Positions 52,233-62,350 of a stretch of DNA of 64,000 nt are shown here, piece by piece. Below the pieces are notes generated by a model. The model had not been told where the DNA came from and made no database searches. It saw nothing but the letters and a program-made list of their open reading frames with translations. Each line of letters begins with the position of its first letter. Within the stretch, counting starts at the first letter, position 1. The DNA is from an uncultured Carboxylicivirga sp. (lineage in GTDB: Bacteria; Bacteroidota; Bacteroidia; Bacteroidales; Marinilabiliaceae). The position numbers and the translations under genes are program-made. The stretch is from the NCBI RefSeq assembly GCF_963668385.1, contig NZ_OY764327.1:3006001-3070000 (forward strand). Reading direction: 5' to 3'.

Positions 52233-53411
52233 ATGTACAAATTGTTATTTATACAACTGTTTATAGGCTTTTCTGTATTGTTGCAGGCCCAAAACTGGAA
52301 AGGTCAATATGATTCATTAATGATGAATGAGCAGTATTTAAGTGCTTATGAATTATTGAGTCAAAGTTATGTAAACGATACTTTAGAGGTAACCTTGTTG
52401 CAATCCGATTTAGCTATAAATTTTTATGCTTACAGTCATTATCATCGATTTTTTGGATTTGAAAATATTAGGAAGGGAGAGTTGTTAGACGATTTTCGAA
52501 AAAGTAACGATCTGTCAAAGACAAACCACTATTTACCTATAGATACTTTGCTGTTCAATCAAATGGTTATTCATCCAGGTGATTATCGAATACAGCTTCA
52601 GTTGGCAAAATATTATAATGCGGTATTTCTTCAGTTTGGCGATCGATGGGGGAAGAAATCTGAGTGGTTACTCGATCGAAGTCAGTATTATTTTACAGAA
52701 GCATTTAAACATGGTGTATACGATTATTATAGTTTATATGCTATGGGCTATTATAATACACTAACCGAAAATTATCATGAAGCACGATATTGGTTTAATA
52801 AATCGTTGCAAATTCAAAAAGATCCTCTTACTTATTATAATTTGGCTGTTTCGTGTTTGTTCGACGGTATGTTTACCGAAGGTGTTGCTTCAGCTGTAAA
52901 TGCATACGAATTATATACTGATTCTTTAAAAAAAGGAGATGCAGCGCGAATATCAGGGATTCTTTATCTTAAACTTGATAAGAAAGAAGATGCATTGGAC
53001 TATTTTATTATAGCCAATAATTTATCACCCAATTATAAACCAAATCAGCTATATCTTTTAAAATCATATCTATCATTAAAAAAACTAGACGAGGCCAAAG
53101 TTCTTGGGGAAGAAGTGTTGATGCAAAACATTTATTCTCCTGATTTACTTCAGGAACTTCTCGATATGTTTGAACAAGAAGATCAGTTGTCGGTATTGCA
53201 CGATTTATTTGATGATGCATTAGTTGCAAGTTCAAACGATGCCGAGGCAAAAGGAAATGTTCTTTTTCATTATGCAAAATTGGAGTTTGCATTGGGAAAT
53301 AAAAATAAAACCAAACGATATCTTAAAAGATCTAAGAAAGAGTTTCAGAAAACATTTGATTCAGGTCATCAGGCTTTTCAGGCAATTGATCAGATGTTAG
53401 AACATTTATAA
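52233..53411 (+). CDS. Secreted TPR-repeat protein
   Basis: 392 residues. A signal peptide (about 1-20, GFSVLLQAQ) is followed by TPR-like helical pairs at about 100-390, for example YYSLYAMGYYNTLTENYHEARYWFNKSL, LTYYNLAVSCLFDGMFTEGVASAVNAYEL and EALDYFIIANNLSPNY. It is probably a periplasmic or surface-associated interaction protein; the partner is unknown. ATG at 52233 was chosen; a TTG at 52218 is less likely. It lies last in the lipoprotein/protease block, after a terminator, so it probably has its own promoter in the 53 bases between. Confidence 0.8.
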   Translation: MYKLLFIQLFIGFSVLLQAQNWKGQYDSLMMNEQYLSAYELLSQSYVNDTLEVTLLQSDLAINFYAYSHYHRFFGFENIRKGELLDDFRKSNDLSKTNHYLPIDTLLFNQMVIHPGDYRIQLQLAKYYNAVFLQFGDRWGKKSEWLLDRSQYYFTEAFKHGVYDYYSLYAMGYYNTLTENYHEARYWFNKSLQIQKDPLTYYNLAVSCLFDGMFTEGVASAVNAYELYTDSLKKGDAARISGILYLKLDKKEDALDYFIIANNLSPNYKPNQLYLLKSYLSLKKLDEAKVLGEEVLMQNIYSPDLLQELLDMFEQEDQLSVLHDLFDDALVASSNDAEAKGNVLFHYAKLEFALGNKNKTKRYLKRSKKEFQKTFDSGHQAFQAIDQMLEHL

Positions 53412-53687
53412 AAAATAGGTGTAATATGTTGCTTGTTTTGAGTAAAATAACTAGTTTGGAGTCGCAGTATTTGTTGTAAGAAGTTTGAATGAAGGTTTTT
53501 ATGTTACATTTTTTAAAAAGATGAATATAAAAAAGTAGTTTTTTTAAGTTTAAAGGGGGAAAGAAATAAAATATGTACTGCATATGTTCTAAAAGGTGAT
53601 GAAAAATGTACTTTTTGAACAAAATTAGCACCACAGCTATTTTATCTGTCAAATAAAAAGATAGTTTTACGACGTTGAAAATCATAC

Positions 53688-53829
53688 GGCTAGTTAATGC
53701 TGCCGCGACTTTGCTTGCAACGGTAGGCGAAAATTAACGAACCTGAATTGGTACGTTAATATCTGAGAGGAACATATTTTTGAATTAATATAGATTCTTA
53801 AATTTTCCAAACTGTTTCTCTCAGGTTTT
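53688..53829 (+). ncRNA. Candidate structured RNA with two alternative hairpins and a terminator
   Basis: Hairpin 1 pairs 53688-53698 (GGCTAGTTAAT) with 53733-53743 (ATTAACGAACC) around an inner GC-rich stem (GCTGCCG/CGGTAGGC). Hairpin 2 pairs 53733-53739 (ATTAACG) with 53754-53760 (CGTTAAT), adding ACC/GGT inside. The two share 53733-53739, so they cannot form together, as in a switch. A 12-bp stem (53763-53774 with 53813-53824) and a T5 run follow. There is no downstream plus-strand gene and no clear promoter. It may be the processed 3' region of the TPR gene or an independent small RNA. I do not recognise the family. Confidence 0.5.
53763..53829 (+). terminator. Terminator of the RNA candidate / TPR gene transcript
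   Basis: CTGAGAGGAACA (53763-53774) pairs with TGTTTCTCTCAG (53813-53824) with one G-T pair, followed by GGTTTTT on the plus strand. The loop is long (38 bases). On the minus strand no T-run follows. Confidence 0.65.
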
Positions 53830-53834
53830 TATGC

Positions 53835-55076
53835 TTATTCAGTATCAAATCCCGGGCGCTTAAATTCTCTTGCTTTGGGTAGTAGATTTTCTAATTCAGT
53901 TCTGATATTCGATAAATGAAGAAGAATATTTAAGATGCTATCTTCCTTTTGAGGTATTTCGTGCATTAATTTTTCCCATGCCCATATTGATTCATCAATT
54001 CCTAATAAAGCTGCTTTGGCTGATCCATTACTGTCATATTCATCGGTCGAATCATTATGTCCGCCTCTAAAGATATTTAAAGCTCGATTAATCTTGGTAG
54101 GAATAAACAATTGAAACCATGTGATACTCTTAAAATATTTATTGATATGGGTATTGTCTGAGATAATGCGACTTTCCATTTCACGCTGATTCGAGTCTAA
54201 CCAACGTTTTACTTTTTCGGCATATGATTCAGCTTCTAATTCTAAAGGATGCTTTTCTTTATTGATGGGCGCATCACACGATGAAATTTCATTCATCTTT
54301 TCAACAGGATCAATACCTCTTTTTTCAAGCTCTTCTTCAATAAATTCAGTTGTAGCTTTTAAAATCATCATTAAATGATCTTCAGATGAGTTTTCATCAC
54401 CTGCAGCTTTGCTCATTTCTTCATTCAAGGCATATGAGCTGCATCTGTTGCTATACTTGCATTTATCACAACGTCCATCACAATAATTATGAATGCCAGC
54501 AATATATTCCGATGTGTTGTTGGTTCTCATTAGTTCTTTAAAGCGATCGATATTTTTACGCATTTCGGGCGTTGTTGGCATTTCAAAGTTGGGTGTTAAT
54601 GAGTCAAAATCAACTTGTCCTTTGCACAAAGCGTGACTGGTGTCATCGGTAAATTTATTGCAAATAGAACAGTGCCCAGGGAAAGGACATTTTTTATCGT
54701 CGAATTTACAGGTTTCAATTTGCACAATTCCCTGATTGCAATAAATATGTTTCGTATCCCATTTCTCAATTATGAAATTATACTTGATCTCATCGGTAAC
54801 TCCTTCCGGGAAAATGAATTCCCAATTGTAACTTAATAATAAATCTTCTATTTCGGGCAAAAGAATAGATATTTGCTCCGTTGTTAATTTACCTATTGGA
54901 GGAAATTGAAATTTCTCAAGTCCTGTTTTTTCTGATATTTTAATGGGCGTACCATGTATATATTGATCGGCAAATTCATTGATGTAGTTATCCTCATCCA
55001 TGTCATTGCTGATTGAAGAGTCGGTATTGGTAGCTGCGTGTATTAGCTCTAATAATTGGTCTATATAATAATTCAT
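53835..55076 (-). CDS. Cysteine-cluster protein of unknown function
   Basis: 413 residues without signal peptide or membrane segment, so probably cytoplasmic. Two cysteine groups stand out: C113, C123, C130, C136, C139 and C151 (including KKCPFPGHCSICNKF), and C199, C203, C206 and C212 (NYCDGRCDKCKYSNRCSSY). These spacings suit zinc or iron-sulfur binding. The second motif is similar to one I have seen in conserved bacterial hypotheticals with CxxxCxxC, but I can name no function. The C-terminal half is helical and acidic. It is convergent with the structured RNA region; 79 bases separate its start from the FKBP stop. Confidence 0.65.
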   Translation of the reverse strand: MNYYIDQLLELIHAATNTDSSISNDMDEDNYINEFADQYIHGTPIKISEKTGLEKFQFPPIGKLTTEQISILLPEIEDLLLSYNWEFIFPEGVTDEIKYNFIIEKWDTKHIYCNQGIVQIETCKFDDKKCPFPGHCSICNKFTDDTSHALCKGQVDFDSLTPNFEMPTTPEMRKNIDRFKELMRTNNTSEYIAGIHNYCDGRCDKCKYSNRCSSYALNEEMSKAAGDENSSEDHLMMILKATTEFIEEELEKRGIDPVEKMNEISSCDAPINKEKHPLELEAESYAEKVKRWLDSNQREMESRIISDNTHINKYFKSITWFQLFIPTKINRALNIFRGGHNDSTDEYDSNGSAKAALLGIDESIWAWEKLMHEIPQKEDSILNILLHLSNIRTELENLLPKAREFKRPGFDTE

Positions 55077-55154
55077 TAACTTGGTTGTTAATCGCTTGTT
55101 TTCTGAATAAACAAGGGGAAGTCGTAAGTGTTTAATTGGATGTTAAAATAAATT

Positions 55155-55589
55155 CTAATCTATTATTTCAATTAAAGCAACATCAAAAATTGTTAAAGCG
55201 TATGGGCCAATGCGGCCTCCCGAACCTTTTTTACCCCATCCAAGTTCAGGTGGTATATAAAAACGATAGCGACTTCCTACTGACATCATTTGCAATCCTT
55301 CGCTGTAGCCATCAATGGTTTCGTTAAGTTTAAATTCAAGTGGAGTAGCATCTTTATAAGTGTCATCCAAAATTTTACCACCTAGTAACATGGCTCTCTG
55401 ATGTACTTTTACCGTGTTATAATCTGATGGTTTAGGACCTTTTGTTTCTGTAATTATTTCGTATTGTAGGCCAGAAACAGTTTCGTAAATGCCTTCTTTT
55501 TTTGAATTCTGAAGTAAGAAATCTTCTGTTTTTTTTCTATTCTGTCCGCTCGATCCGCTATTGTGTTTTTTGCCTCTTCCTTTACTCAT
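55155..55589 (-). CDS. FKBP-type peptidyl-prolyl cis-trans isomerase
   Basis: 144 residues. A basic N-terminal tail (KGRGKKHNSGSSGQNRKK) precedes an FKBP domain (about 35-144). Motifs include YEIITETKGPKPSDYNTVKVH, LLGGKILDDTY, SEGLQMMSVGSRYRFYIPPELGWGKK and the closing LTIFDVALIEI. There is no signal peptide, so it is probably cytoplasmic, unlike many Bacteroidota FKBPs, which are lipoproteins. ATG at 55589 was chosen; an upstream ATG at 55643 would add an unlikely segment. It may share a transcript with the Cys-cluster gene downstream. Confidence 0.92.
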   Translation of the reverse strand: MSKGRGKKHNSGSSGQNRKKTEDFLLQNSKKEGIYETVSGLQYEIITETKGPKPSDYNTVKVHQRAMLLGGKILDDTYKDATPLEFKLNETIDGYSEGLQMMSVGSRYRFYIPPELGWGKKGSGGRIGPYALTIFDVALIEIID

Positions 55590-55681
55590 ATTAATAACAT
55601 TGAAGTAACAAAGATACCATTTTATTAAAACTCCATTTTTCACAGAATAGTAATATTACTATATTCGGCAAATTTTCGTTA

Positions 55682-56470
55682 ATGAATTGGTTTCTGTTTA
55701 AAAGTTATCTAAAGTATAGATATATAGCTCGTTTTAAAAAAGGACATGGTTTGCATAGTCCTTTCGTTTTTAATTTGGTAAGGGAGTTAATCTACTGTAA
55801 ATTGCCATTTTATAGTTTTGAAAAAATAAATAATTACAGGAAGAAATTACAATCATCTGATCACTCTTTTCAGATGTGTGATTATGGAGCGGGAAGCACT
55901 ACTTTTTCAACTTCAACCCGAAAAGTTGCCGATTTGGTGAAGCATTCTTCGATAAGCCAAAAATATGGTGAAGTTTTGTTTCGATTAGTAAATGAATTTA
56001 AACCCGAAAGTATTATCGAATTAGGTGCTTCAATTGGGATGAGTACAGCTTATTTAAGTTTGGCTAATTCGGCTTGCAAAGTATATTCTATAGAAGGATG
56101 TGAAAATACCGCCAAGATAGCAAGAAACACTATCAACGATTTGCACTGTTCTGGGGTTGAATTAATCAATGGGCAGTTTCAGGATGTCTTACCTGAATTA
56201 GTTGCTTCCCTTGAAAAACTGGATTTTGCATTTTTTGACGGTCATCATGATAAGCAGGCTACTCTTGATTATTTTAATAATTGCTTATTGAAAGCATGGA
56301 ATAATACAGTGTTCGTGTTTGACGATATTCATTGGTCGAAAGGTATGGAAGAGGCCTGGGAAATCATTATTCAACATCCTTCCATAACTGTTTCTATCGA
56401 TTTGTTTCAATTAGGAATAGTTTTCTTCCGGAAAGAATGTAAAAAACAACATTTTGTAGTTAAGTATTAG
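55682..56470 (+). CDS. Class I SAM-dependent methyltransferase
   Basis: 262 residues with a Rossmann methyltransferase core at about 95-235: IIELGASIGMSTAYLSLA (SAM-binding GxGxG-like loop), VYSIEGCENTAKIARN (acidic residue binding the SAM ribose), LDFAFFDGHHDKQATLDYF and VFVFDDIHWSKGM. The overall pattern resembles catechol-O-methyltransferase-like enzymes, with the metal/substrate-binding D/H residues present. The substrate is unknown. The N-terminal 90 residues (FKKGHGLHSPFVFNLVRELI) are a typical Bacteroidota extension. It is followed by the ABC ATPase. Confidence 0.88.
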   Translation: MNWFLFKSYLKYRYIARFKKGHGLHSPFVFNLVRELIYCKLPFYSFEKINNYRKKLQSSDHSFQMCDYGAGSTTFSTSTRKVADLVKHSSISQKYGEVLFRLVNEFKPESIIELGASIGMSTAYLSLANSACKVYSIEGCENTAKIARNTINDLHCSGVELINGQFQDVLPELVASLEKLDFAFFDGHHDKQATLDYFNNCLLKAWNNTVFVFDDIHWSKGMEEAWEIIIQHPSITVSIDLFQLGIVFFRKECKKQHFVVKY

Positions 56471-56530
56471 TCTCGCATTTTGTTGTTTGTGTTTACAAAA
56501 AAGTATATTTGAGACACCTAAAATTATGAG

Positions 56531-57241
56531 ATGCAAAATTTAGTAATAGAAATTAGTGATATCACAAAGTTTTATCATGTTGGAACAGAGGTGGTAAAAG
56601 CTCTTCAAGGAGTTTCAATTTCGATTGAAAGAGGAGAGTATGTTGCCATTATGGGGCCATCCGGATCAGGTAAATCAACTTTGATGAACATGATTGGAGC
56701 ACTGGATACTCCAACTGGAGGGCAGTATATTTTAAATGGAACAGATGTAAGTCATTTAACTGATGATAGTTTAGCAGAAATTAGAAATAAGGAAATTGGG
56801 TTTGTGTTCCAAACATTTAATTTGTTACCTCGCTATACTGCACTTGAAAATGCGATGTTGCCACTTATATATGCAGGAATGCCCAAACACGAGCGTTTAA
56901 AAAGAGGGGAAGAAGTAATGGAAAAGGTTGGACTTACCAATCGTATGCAGCATAGACCGAATGAAATGTCGGGAGGACAGCGTCAACGGGTTGCAGTAGC
57001 CAGAGCTTTGGTAAATAAGCCTTCAATTATTTTGGCTGATGAACCAACAGGAAACCTTGATACAAAAACATCAATTGATGTAATGCGCCTTTTTGATGAG
57101 ATTCATGAAGAAGGAAATACGATAATTTTAGTAACCCACGAAGAAGATATTGCTCAGTATGCCCACCGTATTATAAGATTGCGTGACGGTCTTATCGAAT
57201 CAGATGAGATTAATAAAAGGGTTACAGAAACCGTTAGTTAA
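56531..57241 (+). CDS. ABC transporter ATP-binding protein (LolD/MacB type)
   Basis: A 236-residue ATPase. It has Walker [10 protein letters not shown], the Q-loop region [20 protein letters not shown], signature [15 protein letters not shown], Walker B with DEPTGNLD and the switch histidine in LVTHEED. The subfamily features ([17 protein letters not shown]) match LolD/FtsE/MacB exporters. No permease gene is adjacent, so its partner is elsewhere. It starts 60 bases after the methyltransferase and ends eight bases before the adenosyltransferase. Confidence 0.93.
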   Translation: MQNLVIEISDITKFYHVGTEVVKALQGVSISIERGEYVAIMGPSGSGKSTLMNMIGALDTPTGGQYILNGTDVSHLTDDSLAEIRNKEIGFVFQTFNLLPRYTALENAMLPLIYAGMPKHERLKRGEEVMEKVGLTNRMQHRPNEMSGGQRQRVAVARALVNKPSIILADEPTGNLDTKTSIDVMRLFDEIHEEGNTIILVTHEEDIAQYAHRIIRLRDGLIESDEINKRVTETVS

Positions 57242-57249
57242 TTATTTGA

Positions 57250-57810
57250 ATGAAAAAAAGTGTTGTATATACCAAAACCGGAGATAAAGGATCAACCGGT
57301 TTAATTGGTGGTACCCGAGTTCCCAAAAATCATGCTCGATTAGAAGCATATGGAACTGTTGATGAGTTAAATAGTTTTATAGGATTAATTCGATCATTTC
57401 AACTGGATGAAAAAGACGTTGAAACACTCATATCAATTCAGTCAAAACTTTTTACTGTTGGAGCATATTTGGCAACAGATACAACAGTTTCGGATATGCG
57501 AACTCGTCTGAAATATGGAGATGAACATATTGAGTTTTTAGAGCTGGAAATGGATCGTTTGGAAAATGCACTTCCACCATTAAAAAACTTTGTTTTGCCA
57601 GGAGGGCATCAATCGGTTGGATATTGCCATGTTGCTCGCACCGTTTGTCGAAGAGCAGAGCGTAGAGTGATTGATATTGCTGAGGAATTTGAATTAGATG
57701 GATGGGTGATGAGGTACTTGAATCGCTTGTCGGATTATTTGTTTGTATTATCACGCCATTTGTCAAACTATTTCAATGTAAATGAAATTCCTTGGAACTC
57801 GGAGTTGTAA
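57250..57810 (+). CDS. ATP:cob(I)alamin adenosyltransferase (PduO type)
   Basis: Converts cobalamin to adenosylcobalamin. The 186 residues show the PduO-family ATP-binding N-terminal TKTGDKGSTGLIGGTRVPK, AYGTVDELNSFIGLIR, FVLPGGHQS and ARTVCRRAERRVIDI. It is a single-domain enzyme of usual length, and no other B12 genes are adjacent. It suggests adenosylcobalamin-dependent enzymes elsewhere, such as methylmalonyl-CoA mutase. It begins eight bases after the ABC ATPase. Confidence 0.94.
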   Translation: MKKSVVYTKTGDKGSTGLIGGTRVPKNHARLEAYGTVDELNSFIGLIRSFQLDEKDVETLISIQSKLFTVGAYLATDTTVSDMRTRLKYGDEHIEFLELEMDRLENALPPLKNFVLPGGHQSVGYCHVARTVCRRAERRVIDIAEEFELDGWVMRYLNRLSDYLFVLSRHLSNYFNVNEIPWNSEL

Positions 57811-57888
57811 GAAAAGATTTTTTTTTTATATTCGCAGATAAGTATAGAATGAAGTAACACAATATTGTTAATGTTAAATTGAGTTGTT

Positions 57889-58110
57889 ATGTATTGGACA
57901 CTCGAATTAGCCTCTAAGTTAGAAGATGCGCCATGGCCAGCATCAAAAGACGAATTAATTGATTTTGCAATTCGTTCAGGCGCACCACTGGAAGTGATTG
58001 AAAATCTTCAGGAAATAGAGGATGAAGGAGAAGTTTTTGAAAGTATTGAGGATATTTGGCCAGATTATCCAAGTAAGGAAGACTTCTTTTTTAATGAAGA
58101 CGAATATTAA
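57889..58110 (+). CDS. DUF2795-family small protein
   Basis: A 73-residue acidic protein typical of the Bacteroidota DUF2795 family: MYWTLELASKLEDAPWPASK, ELIDFAIRSGAPLEVIENLQ and an acidic DIWPDYPSKEDFFFNEDEY tail. It has no signal peptide. Function is unknown; related proteins are small and widespread in the phylum. It is followed directly by a perfect-palindrome terminator. Confidence 0.88.
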   Translation: MYWTLELASKLEDAPWPASKDELIDFAIRSGAPLEVIENLQEIEDEGEVFESIEDIWPDYPSKEDFFFNEDEY

Positions 58111-58116
58111 GAGAGC

Positions 58117-58144
58117 TAAAAAAGGGGCATATGCCCCTTTTTTA
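58117..58144. terminator. Bidirectional terminator at the OstA-like stop
   Basis: A perfect 28-bp palindrome (TAAAAAAGGGGCAT and its complement) with T6 on both strands. It separates the DUF2795 gene from the convergent OstA-like gene and includes that gene's stop codon. Confidence 0.93.
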
Positions 58145-59707
58145 TTTATCTCCAAATGTGTAATCGTCGTATATTTTTGTGACTTCTATTGTTGAAGGTA
58201 ATTCTGTATGTTTGAAAATATCCAATTTGTTTTTGGGTCTAATGTCTTCCAGCCAAATAAATCCTTGTAATCGAACATCCTCAAGTGGTAAAATATAAGG
58301 TGGATTTAAATTTCCAGCGGGTTGAACCCTCATTTTAATTCCTGTAATTGCTCTGTTCTTTAGGTTAATTGTTAGATTACTACTTTCAGCCCTGTTAACA
58401 CCAATAATTAAATTATCGTCTTTAGGATAATAAACCGTTTGGCCGTTTCCATCTACATCAATTTTGTATATATCGTTATTTTTAAAGTAGCCAGTCATAT
58501 TTCTTCCTTTAATCTGATTAAAGAAAGTACTGTCTTCGGGTGATACAACAAATGCAGAATTAATTAACTCAGCTTTTTCCATTGTTTGGTTTTTAGTAAA
58601 TAGTTTAATGGTTTGTGCTGTCATCTGATTATGTTGAATCCAAAGAATTGGGGTGTTAAAAAAGGTATTAGTCGAATCTTTAAAGTTATATACCATTGAA
58701 TCGCAGCGTCCTTGCATGTCTTCTCTGAAGAATTTTACGTTGTAATAAGCTTTTAATACTTTGCTGGTATCTTCTGGCATTGGAACAGCTTCCAAAGTAT
58801 CGGCATGCAAAAATAATGTGTCAGTTTGATATATTTGAAGTAACTGAGCTTTGTCAGTAGCCATGGCATATTCCGTCTTTTCGTTGTAAAAACCATAGTC
58901 GCCTTTAATAATAATGTGATTAACGGTATCCTGTAATTCGAAATTACTAAAAGCTTCACCAATACCTTCAATTCGATCGTAAAATATAGTATCTCCTAAT
59001 AATAATTGCTCTTTACCTTGTATATAACTGTTCTTTTGAAGTTGAGCTTTATTGTGCATCGTATCGTAGTAACCATCTTCACTATATATAATGTTGTCGT
59101 CACTAATAATAAAAGTGGGACCTATTATACTTGATACTTCTGTTACGGTATTGTAATGGAGTGTATCAGAAAACATAGTATATTGTGGATTCGTTACAAC
59201 AACCGAATCTTTAAAATGCACTTCGTTGAAGTCAGGATAATAGTATCCCCAGTCACTAATTAAAGTATTTTCTCCACTAAGAACTTCGCCTCCGTTGTAG
59301 TAATAGCCTACATTCTTAATGCGATCATAGTCCATAAAGTCAGTGTGTAAAGTAATATCCTGCTTTTCGAGTTTTACATTTTGGCGTACTTTGGCTAACC
59401 CAATTGAACCTATATAAGTAAGGTAATCCCCATATAGATGAATTGAATCATTTTGAATGATATGTATGTGATGGTATGCTTCTATATAATTAGAATCAGA
59501 ATATAAATAGGCACTATCACAAAACATGATTGTGTTTTCGTGTTTAATTTTTACATCGCCAAGTAGTAATTGTACGTTGGGACCGATCTCTTTTCTAACA
59601 GCTCCAGAGTTTGCGTGTTCAACTCGTACTTTGGATTTTTGTTGTCCAATGGATAGAGTGTTGAGTGTTGTAAGAAAAGCTAATATCAAAAATGTCCTTA
59701 TTGCCAT
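58142..59707 (-). CDS. OstA-like protein (LptA/LptD N-terminal-like repeats)
   Basis: 521 residues. A signal peptide (about 1-21) is followed by repeated beta-jellyroll units as in LptA/OstA, for example NVQLLLGDVKIKHENTIMFC, DYLTYIGSIGLAKVRQNVKL and DTIFYDRIEGIGEAFSNFEL. It likely handles LPS in the periplasm. Organic solvent tolerance family members of Bacteroidota often have this length. It is monocistronic, far from the lptC-like gene at 2854. The C-terminal part has no barrel domain, so it is not a full LptD. Confidence 0.85.
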   Translation of the reverse strand: MAIRTFLILAFLTTLNTLSIGQQKSKVRVEHANSGAVRKEIGPNVQLLLGDVKIKHENTIMFCDSAYLYSDSNYIEAYHHIHIIQNDSIHLYGDYLTYIGSIGLAKVRQNVKLEKQDITLHTDFMDYDRIKNVGYYYNGGEVLSGENTLISDWGYYYPDFNEVHFKDSVVVTNPQYTMFSDTLHYNTVTEVSSIIGPTFIISDDNIIYSEDGYYDTMHNKAQLQKNSYIQGKEQLLLGDTIFYDRIEGIGEAFSNFELQDTVNHIIIKGDYGFYNEKTEYAMATDKAQLLQIYQTDTLFLHADTLEAVPMPEDTSKVLKAYYNVKFFREDMQGRCDSMVYNFKDSTNTFFNTPILWIQHNQMTAQTIKLFTKNQTMEKAELINSAFVVSPEDSTFFNQIKGRNMTGYFKNNDIYKIDVDGNGQTVYYPKDDNLIIGVNRAESSNLTINLKNRAITGIKMRVQPAGNLNPPYILPLEDVRLQGFIWLEDIRPKNKLDIFKHTELPSTIEVTKIYDDYTFGDK

Positions 59708-59999
59708 TTTTTAGTAATCAATTTAATTGTTGTGCAAAGGTGCTAAAAATTATGCTTTAATTTCAAAAAAGAAATAAGCACTGTATCATTATTAATATTG
59801 GTTTTACGTTAATAAAGAACAATACAAGCATCAATGCACGTAATAATAATTTATCAAAAAGTGTTTTTATTATGGAGTTAAAACAAATGATAGACATTGT
59901 TGGATAAAATATCTTAAAATATACTACTCGATAACGCCCTTTACTCCAACTCTGAAACACAAATTAACACTCCAGTATTTAAAAAACTCAGCAATTAGA

Positions 60000-60032
60000 T
60001 TTGGATGTTCGAGAAATAAGCGCTTATTTTGC
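60000..60032 (+). promoter_or_regulatory. Degenerate rRNA promoter copy P1
   Basis: TTTG at 60000-60003, a 21-base spacer, then TATTTTGC (one base short of TAnnTTTG). It is followed by CATCCGCTTTTGAGAACAAG, resembling the sequence after P2. Its decayed -7 box suggests weak or lost activity. Confidence 0.55.
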
Positions 60033-60214
60033 ATCCGCTTTTGAGAACAAGGGTTCTTGCGAAAGGCAGAGCAGACGGGCGATTGAGCTGGTTTGTAAAT
60101 ATTGAAGCAAAGAAAAATGGGAAGTGTTTAAGCTTTCTTTTTTTACTAGCTGCGTTTAATAAAAAGCTAAGCGACAGTAACGAAAAAAGAAAAGAAAAAA
60201 ACTTCAAAAAAACA

Positions 60215-60247
60215 TTTGGAATTTAGAAATTAAATTCTTTATCTTTG
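60215..60247 (+). promoter_or_regulatory. rRNA promoter P2
   Basis: TTTG (60215-60218), exactly 21 bases, TATCTTTG (60240-60247), followed by CAGCCGCTTTTGAGG. An A-rich tract precedes it. It is a full match to the Bacteroidota promoter consensus. Confidence 0.85.
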
Positions 60248-60406
60248 CAGCCGCTTTTGAGGATAACGTTTCTCACGAAAAGCAGAGCAGATAAGTTTTC
60301 GAGCAAGTTTGCAAAATAATGAAAAGAAGTAATTGACAAGTCAAGAAAGTTGAATTAACTTGATTTTCCTTTCGAAAATAAAGAAGAAAAAAAACTTGAA
60401 AAAAGA

Positions 60407-60439
60407 TTTGGAAATTAAAACAAAAACTTCTTACCTTTG
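60407..60439 (+). promoter_or_regulatory. rRNA promoter P3
   Basis: TTTG (60407-60410), exactly 21 bases, TACCTTTG (60432-60439), then CAGCCGCTTCTT as in P2. It is the promoter closest to 16S, about 190 bases upstream, with the same A-rich tract ahead of it. Confidence 0.85.
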
Positions 60440-60627
60440 CAGCCGCTTCTTAAACGAGAGAGGCCAGAAAGGACAACGAATTGAGGCAGTTAAGAGCTGA
60501 AAATTCACAAGAGCAAAAAGCTCCAACGATCTTTGAAAATATTGAATAGTACCTAAAACTAAAAAAGGTAAAAAGTGAACCTGAAGTCAATGGTATAAAA
60601 AGTTTTGAAAGCATTAAAAATTTTTAT

Positions 60628-62150
<1,523 letters not shown>

Positions 62151-62350
62151 TGGAGAAATTTTTTATGCCATCAGGCACTTTTATCTTTTTTAGGTATTAT
62201 TTAAAACATAAGTAGAAAGTAGAAAGGCAAAAGGAAAGTAGAAAGAGATACGTAAAGTAAATCACTACTAACTACAGTCAAAAACACTACCGACTATTTA
62301 CAACAGCGTCAAGTAATCCTGTTAGGAACGGGAGTAGACGACACTGCAAC
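62151..62350 (+). other. 16S-23S spacer, first part
   Basis: 200 bases between 16S and tRNA-Ile. It contains TGCCATCAGGCA just after 16S and an imperfect repeat of AGTAGAAAG at 62211-62245. No gene; probably processing signals. Confidence 0.6.

Larger units (their letters stand above)
53412..53834. other. Intergenic region with structured RNA candidate
   Basis: 423 bases without a supported gene between two convergent genes. The left half is A/T-rich with no clear signal. The right half (53688-53829) has ordered hairpins and a terminator and is listed separately as a candidate RNA. Confidence 0.7.
59708..60627. other. rRNA operon upstream region
   Basis: 920 bases without a supported gene. 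Three tandem promoter copies at 60000, 60215 and 60407 occupy the second half, followed by the leader of 16S rRNA. The first part (59708-59999) is AT-rich and shows nothing I can identify. Confidence 0.85.

Noticed and set aside
53332-53685. Minus-strand open frame of 117 codons
   Set aside because: Low-complexity Phe/Leu/Ile-rich translation, overlaps the end of the TPR gene in antisense, and no recognisable domain.
53735-53775. GAACCTGAA and CTGAGAG fragments resembling a TPP riboswitch
   Set aside because: The elements are in the wrong order and the other conserved TPP residues are missing; no thiamine gene is nearby.
59995-60226. Overlapping open frames on both strands within the rRNA upstream region
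   Set aside because: They coincide with the duplicated rRNA promoter copy and A-rich tracts, with lysine/phenylalanine-rich translations and no family.
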